NCBI GenBank assembly: GCA_021775455.1
Contig: JAJFHU010000026.1
Coordinates: 1 to 64,000 of the forward strand
Direction of reading: 5' to 3'
Source: Hyphomicrobiales bacterium
GTDB lineage: Bacteria; Pseudomonadota; Alphaproteobacteria; Rhizobiales; Rhizobiaceae
DNA length: 64,000 bases
The notes under the pieces were generated by a model. That model was not told where the DNA came from and ran no database searches. It saw only the letters and a list, made by a program, of their open reading frames with translations. The position numbers were made by a program, and so were the translations under genes. Below are positions 45,238 through 57,953 of the stretch, piece by piece; positions within the stretch are counted from its first letter, which is position 1; every line of letters begins with the position of its first letter.

Positions 45238-47643
45238 GTGCTATTGGTAATCAACTGGCGCTCATGTAGCATAGCCGTGCAAAGAGGCAAGTTCAGAGTT
45301 GTGGCTGACAAGTGGGACGGGTACAAGGAAAAGGGAAATCCTTTTCTAATCCGGAATTTTTATGATCTAGTGCGCGATGAAAATGCGCCAAGCAAAATTG
45401 CGCCCATAATCCGGGCAAATATATCCCGTCGAATACGCTTTCAAATATCGAATGCATTTTTTGATTTGAAAGACAGCGCGGTTGCAACTTTGTCTCACGA
45501 AATTGGAACTGGGACTCCATTTAACCTCGTACCCGTAGGAATTGGGACAGGTGTATTGGCTTATTTCGCCGCGCCCCAGGAGCCCAGCCTTCTGGCCTTG
45601 TTGATATTGTTTTTTGTGTTTGCGATCTTTTCATTCAGACTAAGATATCATGGATTTTTTTATTATTCGCTTGTTTCGCTGTTGGTGATTATTGGTGGGA
45701 TGGTTGCTGCCAAGATGTCGACTATTCGCTCATATACACCCCAGTTGGAGCGGCAGATTACTGCAAAGATTGGCGGTGTTGTTATCGCAGTAGACAAGAA
45801 TACGCGTGGTGCTCCTCGATATCTGATCAAGCCATCATGGATTGAAGGTCTGCAGATAAAGCAGATCCCAAGGCGAATTCGGCTGTCTGCTCAATCTCGT
45901 CATCAACGCATATTACCCGGTCGCAAAATTGCAGGTTTGGCACGGATGCAGCCGGTATCAGGTCCCGCTTACCCCGGCGGATACGATTTTTCGTTCCATT
46001 CGTGGTTCGAAGGAATCGGAGGCACCGGTTTCTTCATGGGTGCGCCATCCAGTTCAGGTTTTGATAGCGCACTTGGTTTTCAGGAACAATTTGCAGTTTC
46101 GATAAATCTTGCACGCTTGTATATTGAAGGGCGTATTCTACAATCTTTGCCTGGGGTGCCCGGAAGTATCGTAATAGCGCTTATTACCGGTAACCGATCT
46201 GGTATTCCCAATGAAACGCAGGAAAGCCTCCGCATTTCTGGCCTGGCCCACATACTGGCAATCTCAGGCCTTCATATGGCGTTGGTCACCCTGACAGTAA
46301 TCTGGATATTGCGATTAGCCTGTTCATGCATACCATCTATAGTGCTGTTCTATCCGGTTAAGAAGTGGGTAGCAGGTGCTGGATTTCTGACAGCAACTTT
46401 GTACTTGTTTCTTTCCGGTGCGGGTACTGCAACCCAAAGAGCATGGATAATGGTTTCCGTCATGCTGTTGGCAGTTTTACTGGACCGCCGTGCCATAACA
46501 ATGCGCAGTGTTGCAATATCTGCAACAGCAATTTTGATCATCAGCCCGCAAAGCTTGTTGTCTCCTGGATTTCAGATGTCGTTTGCAGCAGTGACTGCAC
46601 TGGTTGCAAGCTACGAAGCTCTTAACAAACGCAAGCGGGAAATTGCAGAAAACAGCAAAAATACAAAGCCGGTATTTGCGATGTTTCTTCCAGCTGCATT
46701 ACTTGTAAAGTACATCTCGGGAATTGCGCTAACAAGCCTGATTGCGGGTTTGGCAACAGGATTGATTGCGGCATGGCACTTTCACCGAGTCGCGATATAT
46801 GGCCTGTTGGGAAATATCCTGGCAATGCCGATAGTCACATTGGCCACTATGCCGCTAGCTTTGTTTTCGATTTTGTTGATGCCGCTTGGATACGAACATC
46901 TTGCACTTGAACCCTTGTCATACAGCATTGAACAGGTACTTAAAATATCAATCTGGGTGGAAGGGTTATCACCAGATGGCAGTGTTGGCATTCAGCCAAA
47001 ATTGTTTTTGTTTCTGGGAGTAGTTGGACTGGGCTTTTTGACCCTATTCAAAACCCGCATAAGATTGCTTGGAATTGCGCTGGTGATGGCAATGCCTCTC
47101 GCGACGGGAAACAAAATTGTTCCTGACATATTGATATCAGAGAATGGTCGAGCAATCGCAATCGCAAATTCGTCTGGCGAAAATCGACTTCTTTATCCCA
47201 CGCGAAACAATTTCGTATCCGATATCTGGCTTAAAGCCTGGGGTGGAAAGCGAGAAAGACCGGCAGATATTGATGATAATTCATGCACGCGAGATCGGTG
47301 TATAGCGACGTTAAATAGCGGTGAAGACTTGCATGTGGTGTATGACCCGAAATTGCTCAAGGATTCATGCAACAGAGCAAGCATATTGGTCGCTCCACGT
47401 CTTTGGTGGGTGAACTGCCGATCCAACAAACCTGACATAATCCTCAAACGGTGGGATTTTGAACAGCATGGCACCCATGGGATTTACCTGCCGAACAATA
47501 AACCAGCAGACATCGGGAACAACATTATCCGTGTGGAAACTGCACTCAGCTTCCCCGTGCGACCTTGGCATCGCAGGGTAGGGGAAGTCAAAACCCTCAG
47601 TGATATTGTCGGATCAAGCCAGCAAGTATCCCCTGTACCTTGA
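45238..47643 (+). CDS. comEC: ComEC/Rec2 family DNA uptake channel protein
   Basis: Inner-membrane protein of the family that passes single-stranded DNA into the cytoplasm during natural transformation. The N-terminal DUF4131-type soluble part contains [18 protein letters not shown]. The multi-helix Competence domain begins near 300 ([31 protein letters not shown]). The C-terminus is a soluble domain without the HxHxDH metallo-beta-lactamase motif of Bacillus ComEC. The start is uncertain: GTG 45238 has AAGG upstream, GTG 45301 is an alternative. The 3' end overlaps lexA by 47 bp, tail to tail. Confidence 0.88.
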   Translation: MLLVINWRSCSIAVQRGKFRVVADKWDGYKEKGNPFLIRNFYDLVRDENAPSKIAPIIRANISRRIRFQISNAFFDLKDSAVATLSHEIGTGTPFNLVPVGIGTGVLAYFAAPQEPSLLALLILFFVFAIFSFRLRYHGFFYYSLVSLLVIIGGMVAAKMSTIRSYTPQLERQITAKIGGVVIAVDKNTRGAPRYLIKPSWIEGLQIKQIPRRIRLSAQSRHQRILPGRKIAGLARMQPVSGPAYPGGYDFSFHSWFEGIGGTGFFMGAPSSSGFDSALGFQEQFAVSINLARLYIEGRILQSLPGVPGSIVIALITGNRSGIPNETQESLRISGLAHILAISGLHMALVTLTVIWILRLACSCIPSIVLFYPVKKWVAGAGFLTATLYLFLSGAGTATQRAWIMVSVMLLAVLLDRRAITMRSVAISATAILIISPQSLLSPGFQMSFAAVTALVASYEALNKRKREIAENSKNTKPVFAMFLPAALLVKYISGIALTSLIAGLATGLIAAWHFHRVAIYGLLGNILAMPIVTLATMPLALFSILLMPLGYEHLALEPLSYSIEQVLKISIWVEGLSPDGSVGIQPKLFLFLGVVGLGFLTLFKTRIRLLGIALVMAMPLATGNKIVPDILISENGRAIAIANSSGENRLLYPTRNNFVSDIWLKAWGGKRERPADIDDNSCTRDRCIATLNSGEDLHVVYDPKLLKDSCNRASILVAPRLWWVNCRSNKPDIILKRWDFEQHGTHGIYLPNNKPADIGNNIIRVETALSFPVRPWHRRVGEVKTLSDIVGSSQQVSPVP

Positions 47644-48361
47644 CTCGGTCCGCGCTTAAAACTCGTGTTTCATAGGCAGGATTGGCAGCTTCAAGTCCAA
47701 TTTCAGAGCCATTCTTCCTGAAAGTTTTGAGAGTGGCCTCTTCATCATCCACCAACGCCACGACAATATCGCCATTTGTGGCTGTATCGCTTTGGCGAAC
47801 AACAACAGTATCACCATCATGGATACCGACATCAATCATTGAGTCGCCTTGTACATTCAGTGCGAAATACTCACCGCTACCAACCATATCAGGTGGAACG
47901 GTAATCGAATGGCTGTGATCCTGAATAGCTGAAATAGGTACACCTGCTGCAATCCGACCCATAACCGGCACAGAGATGCCATAACTGTCATCCGAAGGCA
48001 CATTGGATTCAGCGCCGGGAAACGCGGTGACATTATCGAATGTTGTGGTGTCTTTCGGTTTGCGGTTTGTGGAAAAATCAGGGCGAATTACGCTACCTAC
48101 CCCGGCGCTACCTGCAGTATCCATTACTGGCGGTCCACCAGACCAGGCATCTGGCATTTTGATGACTTCCAGAGCCCGGGCGCGATTAGGAAGACGACGA
48201 ATAAAACCACGCTCCTCGAGCGCCGTAATCAACCGGTGAATTCCAGATTTCGACTTAAGATCAAGCGCATCCTTCATTTCGTCGAAAGAAGGCGGAACAC
48301 CTTCAGCCTGCATCCGCTCATGAATGAAACGCAACAACTCCTGTTGTTTACGGGTCAGCAT
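47597..48361 (-). CDS. lexA: LexA repressor
   Basis: SOS repressor-protease. The N-terminal winged helix (residues 1-68) includes [16 protein letters not shown] and [19 protein letters not shown] long linker (70-125) leads to the S24 peptidase domain. The self-cleavage site is A139-G140, with catalytic S174 (QGDSM) and K212 (EATLKTF). ATG 48361 gives 254 residues. The promoter holds a GTTC-N7-GTTC box, so it is autoregulated. Downstream of moeA but with its own promoter. Confidence 0.96.
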   Translation of the reverse strand: MLTRKQQELLRFIHERMQAEGVPPSFDEMKDALDLKSKSGIHRLITALEERGFIRRLPNRARALEVIKMPDAWSGGPPVMDTAGSAGVGSVIRPDFSTNRKPKDTTTFDNVTAFPGAESNVPSDDSYGISVPVMGRIAAGVPISAIQDHSHSITVPPDMVGSGEYFALNVQGDSMIDVGIHDGDTVVVRQSDTATNGDIVVALVDDEEATLKTFRKNGSEIGLEAANPAYETRVLSADRVKVQGILAGLIRQYH

Positions 48362-48471
48362 GTCAAGTCCTTTCCTGCACAAAACTCATGTGCTTGTTTA
48401 ATCTGTCACTTTGTAATTGTTTCTGCACCAAAAAGCTGATTTGCCAATTGGAATCAGAAAAAACAAAACGC

Positions 48472-48501
48472 GAACATTCATACCATGTTCTACTATTGTT
48501 C
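48472..48501 (-). promoter_or_regulatory. LexA box in the lexA promoter
   Basis: GTTC-TACTATT-GTTC at 48487-48501 on the plus strand (GAAC-N7-GAAC read with the gene) fits the alphaproteobacterial SOS operator exactly. A third half-site in opposite orientation (GAAC at 48473-48476) makes an inverted pair with the nearest one. On the minus strand the box falls between a TTGCAG -35-like and a TATGAA -10-like hexamer. Confidence 0.8.
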
Positions 48502-48529
48502 TGCAAGTATGAAAAAATCCTGAACAATA

Positions 48530-49768
48530 TCAGGTGAGCAACAAAATGCTACAAGAGTCGCCGGTTTTTGACGCTTTGGCACCGACGGGGCGGATGAGCA
48601 GGCATTCGGCGCGGACAAGATTGGCCAACATTGAACTATCTTGCCTGTCAAATGGTGTTGCCACCAGTGTGCCATTGGGTCTGCGGTCAAGTTGGGCGCG
48701 CATGAATTCCTGTCTGTCATTGTTCTTTGGAAGGTCTCGACCCAATAATGCCGCTATTGGCTCCAGAGCATCTGCCGACACACCAGACAATTTCTGTACA
48801 AGTGGACGAACGAATACATCTCCTGCAATCATCGATGAAACTGGATTGCCAGCCAATCCGACGAGGCGAACATCCCGTTTCCTGTAGTGCTTTTTTGCAA
48901 AAAGGAAAGGTTTTCCGGGGCGCATCAATATTTTGGCAATTTCAAATTCAAAGCCGATATTTTGAGCCACCGGCAAAACAATATCATGATCACCGACGGA
49001 CGCGCCACCCATGGTGACGATCAGATCCGCGCCTTCCCTGATGGCTTTATTAATTAGATTTTTAAGCTCTTTTGGTTGATCCGGTGCAATACCGAAGTCA
49101 ATTACTTCGCCGCCAGCCTGTTCAACCAGCATCGCAATACCGAATGAATTGGATGCAATGATTTTTCCATCGCTGATTTGCTCTCCGGGCAAGACCAGCT
49201 CGTCTCCAGTCGCAATCAGTGCCACTTTTGGTTTATTGAATACTTTTAACCTCGAATGCCCCATTGAAGCAGCCAATGCCAGATGTCTCGGGTTAAGCCT
49301 GGTTCCAGCCGGAATGAGAATCTCTCCGGCAGAAAAATCCAGTCCCGCCTTTCGAATGAATTTTCCAGGTGGACTGGATGATTGAACAAGTACGGATATT
49401 CCATCTACAGAAGTATTTTCCTGGATGATGATTGTGTCCGCACCTTTGGGGACAACTGCACCCGTAAATATTCTAACCGCTTGACCGCGAGCGAGATCAC
49501 CGGCAAATGGAACGCCCGCCCGGGATTGACCAATTATCTCAAGTTTTTCGGGTAAAGACCCAAGATCCGCAGCCTTGACTGCATAACCATCCATGGCTGA
49601 AGCATTAAAAGGTGGTTGTGTACGCCTGGCAGCAAGTTCTTTTGACAGAATTCGATTGGCGGCTTGCCTCAACTCGACAAATTCTGAACCGACTGGTTCA
49701 ACACTTCGCAGGACGATGCCAAGTGCTTTGTCGACAGGCATCATTTTATCGAGCTTAGTGTCTTTCAA
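48530..49768 (-). CDS. moeA: Molybdopterin molybdenumtransferase
   Basis: Inserts molybdate into adenylylated molybdopterin. The 412-residue protein begins with the MoeA N-terminal domain (LPARRTQPPFNASAMDGYAV-type segment at about 55) and has the MoCF-binding TMGGASVGDHD motif near 260. It ends with the small beta-barrel domain. TTG 49768 is preceded by GAGGA at good spacing; the first ATG pair is eight codons later without a ribosome site. It follows moaC by 12 bp. Confidence 0.94.
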   Translation of the reverse strand: MKDTKLDKMMPVDKALGIVLRSVEPVGSEFVELRQAANRILSKELAARRTQPPFNASAMDGYAVKAADLGSLPEKLEIIGQSRAGVPFAGDLARGQAVRIFTGAVVPKGADTIIIQENTSVDGISVLVQSSSPPGKFIRKAGLDFSAGEILIPAGTRLNPRHLALAASMGHSRLKVFNKPKVALIATGDELVLPGEQISDGKIIASNSFGIAMLVEQAGGEVIDFGIAPDQPKELKNLINKAIREGADLIVTMGGASVGDHDIVLPVAQNIGFEFEIAKILMRPGKPFLFAKKHYRKRDVRLVGLAGNPVSSMIAGDVFVRPLVQKLSGVSADALEPIAALLGRDLPKNNDRQEFMRAQLDRRPNGTLVATPFDRQDSSMLANLVRAECLLIRPVGAKASKTGDSCSILLLT

Positions 49769-49780
49769 CTGTAAAATTCC

Positions 49781-50263
49781 TCAATCTCTCCGTCTCCATT
49801 CCCCGGACTTTCCGCCGGTTTTTTTGATCAAGCGAATGCTGGAGATTTCCATGCTGCGGTCAACTGCTTTGGCCATATCATAGATTGTCAGACAGCACAC
49901 GCTACAGGCAGTCAGCGCTTCCATCTCAACACCTGTTTTTCCGGTGACCCGGGCAGTAGCTTTCACTTTAAGACCTGGTAAATCTGAATCGGGTTCTACG
50001 TCCACAGTAACCTTGTCCAATCCGATCGGATGACAAAGTGGAATCAGATCAGATGTTTTTTTAGCTGCCATGATTCCGGCAATCCGGGCGACAGACATCA
50101 CATCACCTTTTTTTGCGTTCCCTGAAATTATTGTTTCAAGGGTATCAGCCTGCATCCGCACGAAACCTTCGGCAACGGCCTCTCGCACAGTAGAGGCTTT
50201 TCCACCCACATCAACCATGTGTGCTTCGCCGGATGTTCCTATGTGGGTAAGCTTCGAATTCAA
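49781..50263 (-). CDS. moaC: Cyclic pyranopterin monophosphate synthase
   Basis: Converts the MoaA product to cyclic pyranopterin monophosphate in molybdenum cofactor synthesis. The 160-residue protein has [32 protein letters not shown] and [20 protein letters not shown]. The TTG at 50263 lies 1 bp after the trpC stop, has AAAGG upstream, and gives exactly the family length; the frame is open 27 codons further upstream over trpC, which I reject. Confidence 0.94.
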   Translation of the reverse strand: MNSKLTHIGTSGEAHMVDVGGKASTVREAVAEGFVRMQADTLETIISGNAKKGDVMSVARIAGIMAAKKTSDLIPLCHPIGLDKVTVDVEPDSDLPGLKVKATARVTGKTGVEMEALTACSVCCLTIYDMAKAVDRSMEISSIRLIKKTGGKSGEWRRRD

Positions 50264-50264
50264 G

Positions 50265-51083
50265 TCACGCAGCCTTTGAGGGGTTTGCAAGAATTGTTCT
50301 GGTGGCGCCTGCAACATCATTTTGCCGCATGAGGCTTTCGCCAATCAGGAATGTTCGGATTCCGCAGTTCGCCAGTCTGGCAAGGTCGGCAGGTTCGAAA
50401 AGACCACTTTCACCTACAAGAAGTTTGTCAGAAGGCACTTGTTTGGCCAAAATTTCGCTTGTTTCCAGACTGGTTTCAAATGTCCGCAAATTTCTATTAT
50501 TTATCCCCAATAGTGGTGAGGAAAGAACCTTAAGTGCTCGTTCCAGCTCTTGCTCATCATGTACTTCGACCAGAACATCCATTCCAAGTTCGAAAGCATA
50601 CTGCTCCAGTGCAACTGCAACATCATCACCAATTGCAGCCATTATAATCAAGATACAATCAGCTCCCCACGCACGAGCTTCATAAACCTGATAAATATCA
50701 TACATGAAATCCTTACGGAGAGCGGGCAGAGATACTGCCTGCCGTGCGTTGGTCAGATATTCAGGTGCGCCTTGAAAACTCGGAGTATCCGTAAGTACGG
50801 ACAAGCAAGATGCCCCTCCAGTTTCATAAGCTTTCGCCAAGTTGGTTGGATGAAAATCCTCCCTGATTAGACCCTTTGAAGGACTGGCTTTTTTGATCTC
50901 CGCAATAAGTGCATATTCATTCTGTTTAACCTTGGATTGAAGCGCCTTGTAAAACCCGCGTGGAGCATCGCATTGTGCAATTTGAGCTTTCAAGCCTGCA
51001 AGAGAGGTAGCATTCTTGGCAGCTTCTATTTCCTCAAGCTTGTAAGCCTCAATTCGCTTGAGTATGTCTGGAGCTTCGGTCAA
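50265..51083 (-). CDS. trpC: Indole-3-glycerol phosphate synthase
   Basis: TIM-barrel enzyme of tryptophan synthesis that closes the indole ring. The 272-residue protein shows [16 protein letters not shown] (substrate lysines), [15 protein letters not shown] and [12 protein letters not shown], then [11 protein letters not shown]. It is not fused to trpF. Its ATG overlaps the trpD stop by 4 bp. Confidence 0.96.
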   Translation of the reverse strand: MTEAPDILKRIEAYKLEEIEAAKNATSLAGLKAQIAQCDAPRGFYKALQSKVKQNEYALIAEIKKASPSKGLIREDFHPTNLAKAYETGGASCLSVLTDTPSFQGAPEYLTNARQAVSLPALRKDFMYDIYQVYEARAWGADCILIIMAAIGDDVAVALEQYAFELGMDVLVEVHDEQELERALKVLSSPLLGINNRNLRTFETSLETSEILAKQVPSDKLLVGESGLFEPADLARLANCGIRTFLIGESLMRQNDVAGATRTILANPSKAA

Positions 51084-52102
51084 CTTGATTTCCCCAGGTT
51101 TGAAGCCGCAACCAATCGCCCAAGAGTTTGAGCTGCCTTGCCGGAATCGATTGCATCCGCAGCCAATTTGACGCCGTCCTTCAGGTCAGAAACCTTGTCG
51201 GCCACCATTAGCGAGCAGGCAACGTTCATCAATACCATATCACGATAGGCAGATTGTTCTCCCGCCAAGACAGATCGAAGCGCTTTGGCGTTTACTTCGG
51301 CATCACCACCCGCAATTGAGGCTTCTTCGGCTGCTTCAAAACCAAAATCTGCTGGTGTAAGATCAAACGTTTTAACTTCACCATTTTCCAGCGCCGCAAC
51401 ATGGGTTGTGCCGGTAATCGTTACTTCATCGAACCCTTCGCCATGCACTACCCAAACTTTCTCTGAACCAAGGCGATTGAGAACTTTGGCAATGGTCAAA
51501 ATCCAGGCGGGTGAAAATACGCCCAGTAGTTGCCGTTTCACACCTGCAGGGTTGCACATTGGCCCAAGGAGATTGAAGATCGTTCGGACGCCCATTTCTA
51601 CACGGGCCGGACCGACATACTTCATTGCCGAGTGGTGTGCTGGTGCAAACATGAAGCCAATTCCGGCCTCCTCAATACAATCCGTGATTTGCCCAGGTGA
51701 AAGTTCAAGATTCACTCCAAGTGCTGCCAAAACATCTGATGCTCCAGATTTTGAGGAAAGTGAACGGTTACCGTGCTTTGCGACTGGTTGCCCGCATGCT
51801 GCGACAACAATGCTTGTACAGGTGGAAATATTGTAAGACCCTTTGGCATCACCACCGGTGCCGACGATATCCATGGCGTTTGAAGGCGCATCTACGGTGA
51901 GCATATGAGCTCGCATCGCATCCACTGCACCTACGAATTCATCTTCTGTCTCACCACGAACCCGCAACGCCATTAATACGGCACCAATTTGAGCCGGGGT
52001 AGCTTCTCCCGACATCAAAACGTCAAAAGCCGCCTTGGTTTCATCCCGGTCAAGTGCAGTTCCGTCTGCGAGTTTGGCAATTGTTGCCTTGAAGTCATAC
52101 AT
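51080..52102 (-). CDS. trpD: Anthranilate phosphoribosyltransferase
   Basis: Transfers phosphoribose to anthranilate. The 340-residue protein has the PRPP-binding [14 protein letters not shown] motif near residue 81 and [21 protein letters not shown], then the [10 protein letters not shown] segment. It is a stand-alone TrpD without the TrpG domain; in relatives trpE(G) is encoded elsewhere. It lies 21 bp after the PpiD-like gene. Confidence 0.96.
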   Translation of the reverse strand: MYDFKATIAKLADGTALDRDETKAAFDVLMSGEATPAQIGAVLMALRVRGETEDEFVGAVDAMRAHMLTVDAPSNAMDIVGTGGDAKGSYNISTCTSIVVAACGQPVAKHGNRSLSSKSGASDVLAALGVNLELSPGQITDCIEEAGIGFMFAPAHHSAMKYVGPARVEMGVRTIFNLLGPMCNPAGVKRQLLGVFSPAWILTIAKVLNRLGSEKVWVVHGEGFDEVTITGTTHVAALENGEVKTFDLTPADFGFEAAEEASIAGGDAEVNAKALRSVLAGEQSAYRDMVLMNVACSLMVADKVSDLKDGVKLAADAIDSGKAAQTLGRLVAASNLGKSS

Positions 52103-52123
52103 GCTTGTCTTCCGGCCAAATTA

Positions 52124-54028
52124 TCAATTGTAAGTATTTATCTGCTCAATAAGCTGGCGATTGATACGTATATCTTCGCGAATTTGAAAATCAGTTACAA
52201 GCTGTGTGAACAAATCATCTGCAGCTGCTTCATTCAATTGCGCAATCAAGGCATCATCCAGGTCATCGGCACCTTCTGCTTTCCTTTTGGAAACCTTGAA
52301 AATGGTAAACTTTCCTGCTTCTGCTGCCGGTGCCACATGAATTGACCCATCAACTGACGTAAATCCGGCTTCCAAAACTTGTGAACCCAAATCAGGTTGC
52401 GGCGTATTTCGTCGTATCGGACCGCTCATCTTGCTTGTTACTGAATTTCCAAGTGAATCCGGAGGGAGCATTTCTGCCAGCACATCGCTGAAGTTTCTGC
52501 CGCCGCGGATTCGATCAACAATTTTGTCCGCAGTTTCTCGGATCGACTTTTGAGTTTCGGTTGCAATCCAGGCTGATCTTACGTCTTCCCTGACCTCCTC
52601 AAGTGGTTTTTGTCGTTCGTCGATAATGTCGACGACTCTGAACCATATGTATCCACGAGAGCCAAGAAGAATAGGAGCGGTTTCAATATCGATGCCGGTA
52701 TCGAAAGCCTGTCGCAGCAATTCTTCCAATGCTGGTATGCCGGTAACCTCGGTTCCATCCGGTCTGCGCCCACCGCGATCCACTGCATCGAAAACAGTTG
52801 TTTTTAAAGCTGCCTTGCTTGCCGCTTCGCTCAAACCGGCACCTGCGGCCAACTCATCCTCAATTGTGTCGTGAAGGTCGAATACTTCGTCTGCGGCTTT
52901 TTCCAGTGCAAGATCATTTCGCAGTTCATTCTCCACTTCAAAAAGCGGTTTGACTTCTTCTTCCTGAATTTCTGTTACCCGCAATATAACCGGGCCAAAA
53001 ATGCCATCGACCACATCACTCGGCTTGTTAAGCTCAAGCGCAAAAGCTGAATCAGCTATATTTTGGTCGGGAATACCAGTTTTTTCCACAAGACCAATAT
53101 CGACATCAGTTAAGGATTTGCCCAATTCGGAAACTATATCTTCAAAACCGGCCCCTGAATTCAGCTTGCCATAGACCTGATCTGCCTGTTCCTTGTTTTC
53201 CAGAACAAGTTGTTGAACACGACGTTTTTCTGAAGTCGAATATCTTGCCAAAGAATCTTCATAGGCTTGCTGCAATTCGTCTTCAGTAATTTCTTCCGGC
53301 TTGGCAATATCTTCAGCTTCCAGCTTGATGATTTCCAGTTTCCGGTATTGCGGAGGCACATACGCAGGCTTGTTGGTTTCATAATAAGTCGAAATGTCTT
53401 CTTCAGTTGGAGACGGTATGTCGGCTACAACTTCTTCGCCTATAACTACATATTCAAATATGCGTTCTTCTTGTTGGTAAGCTTCCAGCGCATTCGTGAA
53501 GGTCTTTGGCATCGCAAAGGCACCCGCCGCACCATCCAGTATTTGATTTCTGACGGCTATTTGCTTTTGGTTTTCAACATAATCCGCTTCACTCATTCCG
53601 ATTTGGCGAAGAACCAATTGTAATTGCGCTCTTGAAAATTGCCCTGAGGCATCAACAAAATTAGGGTCGTCGCCAATCAATCCAGCCAGTTGATCATTTG
53701 ACAATCCGAGCCCCATTTTGCTTGCATTTTCATCCAGTACTGCACCACTTACCAGTTGAGCGATAACCATCTGCTCCAATCCAAACTGATTGGCCTCAAC
53801 CCGGGTCAGGCGGCGTTGGAATTCTCGCGACAGGCGGTTGAGTTGACCATTGTAGGCCAATTGGTAGTCCATTACGCCGACATTGGTTGTCCCAACCTGG
53901 ATGACATTGTATCCGATGCCACCCAATATAGAGCCTGATATTCCCCAAACCGCAAAACTTGCTACTAACAGACCAATGAGAACTTTTGCGAATGGACCGC
54001 CGGCGGATTGTCTAAGTGCGTCTAGCAT
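52124..54028 (-). CDS. PpiD-like periplasmic peptidyl-prolyl isomerase/chaperone
   Basis: A 634-residue SurA/PpiD-type folding factor anchored in the inner membrane. One N-terminal helix (about 14-36, FAKVLIGLLVASFAVWGISG) is followed by a SurA-N-like chaperone region. A parvulin-type rotamase-like domain lies near 265-360 (STSEKRRVQQLVLENKEQAD and later FALELNKPSDVVDG), and a helical C-terminus follows. It probably assists outer-membrane and exported protein folding. First gene of the minus-strand run into trpD-trpC-moaC-moeA. Confidence 0.88.
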   Translation of the reverse strand: MLDALRQSAGGPFAKVLIGLLVASFAVWGISGSILGGIGYNVIQVGTTNVGVMDYQLAYNGQLNRLSREFQRRLTRVEANQFGLEQMVIAQLVSGAVLDENASKMGLGLSNDQLAGLIGDDPNFVDASGQFSRAQLQLVLRQIGMSEADYVENQKQIAVRNQILDGAAGAFAMPKTFTNALEAYQQEERIFEYVVIGEEVVADIPSPTEEDISTYYETNKPAYVPPQYRKLEIIKLEAEDIAKPEEITEDELQQAYEDSLARYSTSEKRRVQQLVLENKEQADQVYGKLNSGAGFEDIVSELGKSLTDVDIGLVEKTGIPDQNIADSAFALELNKPSDVVDGIFGPVILRVTEIQEEEVKPLFEVENELRNDLALEKAADEVFDLHDTIEDELAAGAGLSEAASKAALKTTVFDAVDRGGRRPDGTEVTGIPALEELLRQAFDTGIDIETAPILLGSRGYIWFRVVDIIDERQKPLEEVREDVRSAWIATETQKSIRETADKIVDRIRGGRNFSDVLAEMLPPDSLGNSVTSKMSGPIRRNTPQPDLGSQVLEAGFTSVDGSIHVAPAAEAGKFTIFKVSKRKAEGADDLDDALIAQLNEAAADDLFTQLVTDFQIREDIRINRQLIEQINTYN

Positions 54029-54070
54029 TGTTACTCCATTTGGAAGAAGGGAAATTCGTAACCTTCAGGT

Positions 54071-54090
54071 CAAAGCGATATATCGCTTTG
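54071..54090. promoter_or_regulatory. Perfect 20-bp palindrome between ppiD-like gene and tpiA
   Basis: CAAAGCGATA followed by its exact reverse complement TATCGCTTTG. It lies 43 bp upstream of the PpiD-like start and 95 bp upstream of tpiA, in the only divergent control region here. The symmetry without a loop suggests an operator for a dimeric regulator. Which regulator is unknown. Confidence 0.5.
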
Positions 54091-54184
54091 CTGATTAGAT
54101 AACAACCGTTTCACCATACATGATGGCATTTGCGTTTTGTAAATTTCCTGCTAGCAGAAAGTGAACGAAACACAGGAAGTAAAT

Positions 54185-54958
54185 ATGACACCCGGCATAA
54201 AACCGCTAGTCGCAGGCAACTGGAAAATGAATGGATTCCGCAATTCTTTGAATGAACTTTCAGCCATGTGTGCTGGATACGATGTGGAAATGAAAAACCG
54301 TTTGGACATGCTGGTCTGCACTCCCGCGACTTTAATTCTATCTGCCGCACACACCGCTATTGGAAGCGGGGTGATAATTGGCGGTCAGGATTGCCATGAA
54401 AATTCAGTCGGTGCCCATACTGGCGATATTTCAGCGGAAATGATTGCGGATGCGGGCGGAACAGCTGTAATTGTTGGGCATTCCGAGCGGCGAACCGATC
54501 ACGGAGAAGACAACCCGGCCGTGAAAGCCAAGGGCGAAGCCGGACTTAGAGCCGGGTTGGTAACAATCGTATGTATCGGCGAAAGTGAAGCGCAACGAAA
54601 ATCGGGAGAAACATTGTCTGTTCTTGACGGTCAACTTGCTGGCTCAATGCCGGATGAAAGCAATGCTCATTCAACCGTGTTCGCTTACGAGCCAGTCTGG
54701 GCCATAGGAACTGGTTTGACACCTTCTGTGGACGATGTAGCGGAGGCACATGCTCATATGCGGAAGGTGCTGACCAAACGGTTTGGCAACGAAGGTGATG
54801 GCATGCGTTTGCTCTATGGCGGGTCGGTAAAGCCCGCAAATGCTGCTGAATTGATGGCAATTCTGAACGTTGATGGTGCGCTTGTTGGCGGTGCAAGTTT
54901 AAAAGCTGCAGATTTCCTCTCGATATGCAATGCATATTCAGAAATCTCTTCCTCTTGA
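54185..54958 (+). CDS. tpiA: Triosephosphate isomerase
   Basis: Interconverts dihydroxyacetone phosphate and glyceraldehyde 3-phosphate. Catalytic residues are K14 (GNWKMNG), H99 (VGHSERR) and E169 ([10 protein letters not shown]); the GGSVKP phosphate loop is present. ATG 54185 with AGGA upstream gives 257 residues; GTG 54161 is a longer alternative. It starts the tpiA-secG-pyrG run. Confidence 0.96.
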   Translation: MTPGIKPLVAGNWKMNGFRNSLNELSAMCAGYDVEMKNRLDMLVCTPATLILSAAHTAIGSGVIIGGQDCHENSVGAHTGDISAEMIADAGGTAVIVGHSERRTDHGEDNPAVKAKGEAGLRAGLVTIVCIGESEAQRKSGETLSVLDGQLAGSMPDESNAHSTVFAYEPVWAIGTGLTPSVDDVAEAHAHMRKVLTKRFGNEGDGMRLLYGGSVKPANAAELMAILNVDGALVGGASLKAADFLSICNAYSEISSS

Positions 54959-55043
54959 ATGAGGGTTTGCAGGGCCTTACTTGTTGTGTAAAAGAACCCC
55001 AACAGGATGCTGAATGCATCCGACAGCAACAGGAATTCATTTA

Positions 55044-55400
55044 ATGGAAACGGTGATTATTGTAATCCATCTGATGGTGGTTCTAGCGCTTGTGGCTGTA
55101 GTCTTGCTCCAACGCTCTGAAGGCGGGGCTCTTGGCATTGGCGGCGGCGGCGGCGGCGGCTTCATGTCTTCACGCGGAGCAGCCAATGCCCTTACGCGTA
55201 CTACTGCTATTCTCGCTGCTGCATTTTTTGCAACTTCAATAATTCTCGGAATTATGGCTCAGTACACGGATAACCCGGCTGATGTGCTTGATCGCGTGAT
55301 AATTGATCAGGGAACTGAAGGAACTGGCCAAGGCGTACTTGATTTGCTTGAGCCCGCCGAAGAAGAAACCGGTGAACCCCAGGTTCCAACAAGCCAGTAA
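55044..55400 (+). CDS. secG: Preprotein translocase subunit SecG
   Basis: Small SecYEG subunit, 118 residues: two membrane helices (about 3-24 and 53-74) separated by a conserved loop RSEGGALGIGG with a run of seven glycines, then a long acidic cytoplasmic tail typical of alphaproteobacteria. ATG 55044 has AGGAA at 55031-55035. An intrinsic terminator follows the gene. Confidence 0.93.
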   Translation: METVIIVIHLMVVLALVAVVLLQRSEGGALGIGGGGGGGFMSSRGAANALTRTTAILAAAFFATSIILGIMAQYTDNPADVLDRVIIDQGTEGTGQGVLDLLEPAEEETGEPQVPTSQ

Positions 55401-55422
55401 TCTTTGAATAATAAGCGTACAA

Positions 55423-55455
55423 AACTCCCGAACTCAATTTTTCGGGAGTTTTTTT
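55423..55455 (+). terminator. Intrinsic terminator after secG
   Basis: AACTCCCGAA and TTCGGGAGTT pair perfectly over 10 bp around an 8-base loop and are followed by a run of T. It separates tpiA-secG from pyrG. Confidence 0.9.
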
Positions 55456-55459
55456 GTAG

Positions 55460-57899
<2,440 letters not shown>

Positions 57900-57953
57900 T
57901 TTTCAATTTCCCTCGTTACTCATTGCTGCTGTAGCTTCGAACAAACCGACATC

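Noticed and set aside
55130-55165. GGC repeat in secG as a variable microsatellite
   Set aside because: It encodes the glycine-rich loop usual for alphaproteobacterial SecG and is in frame.
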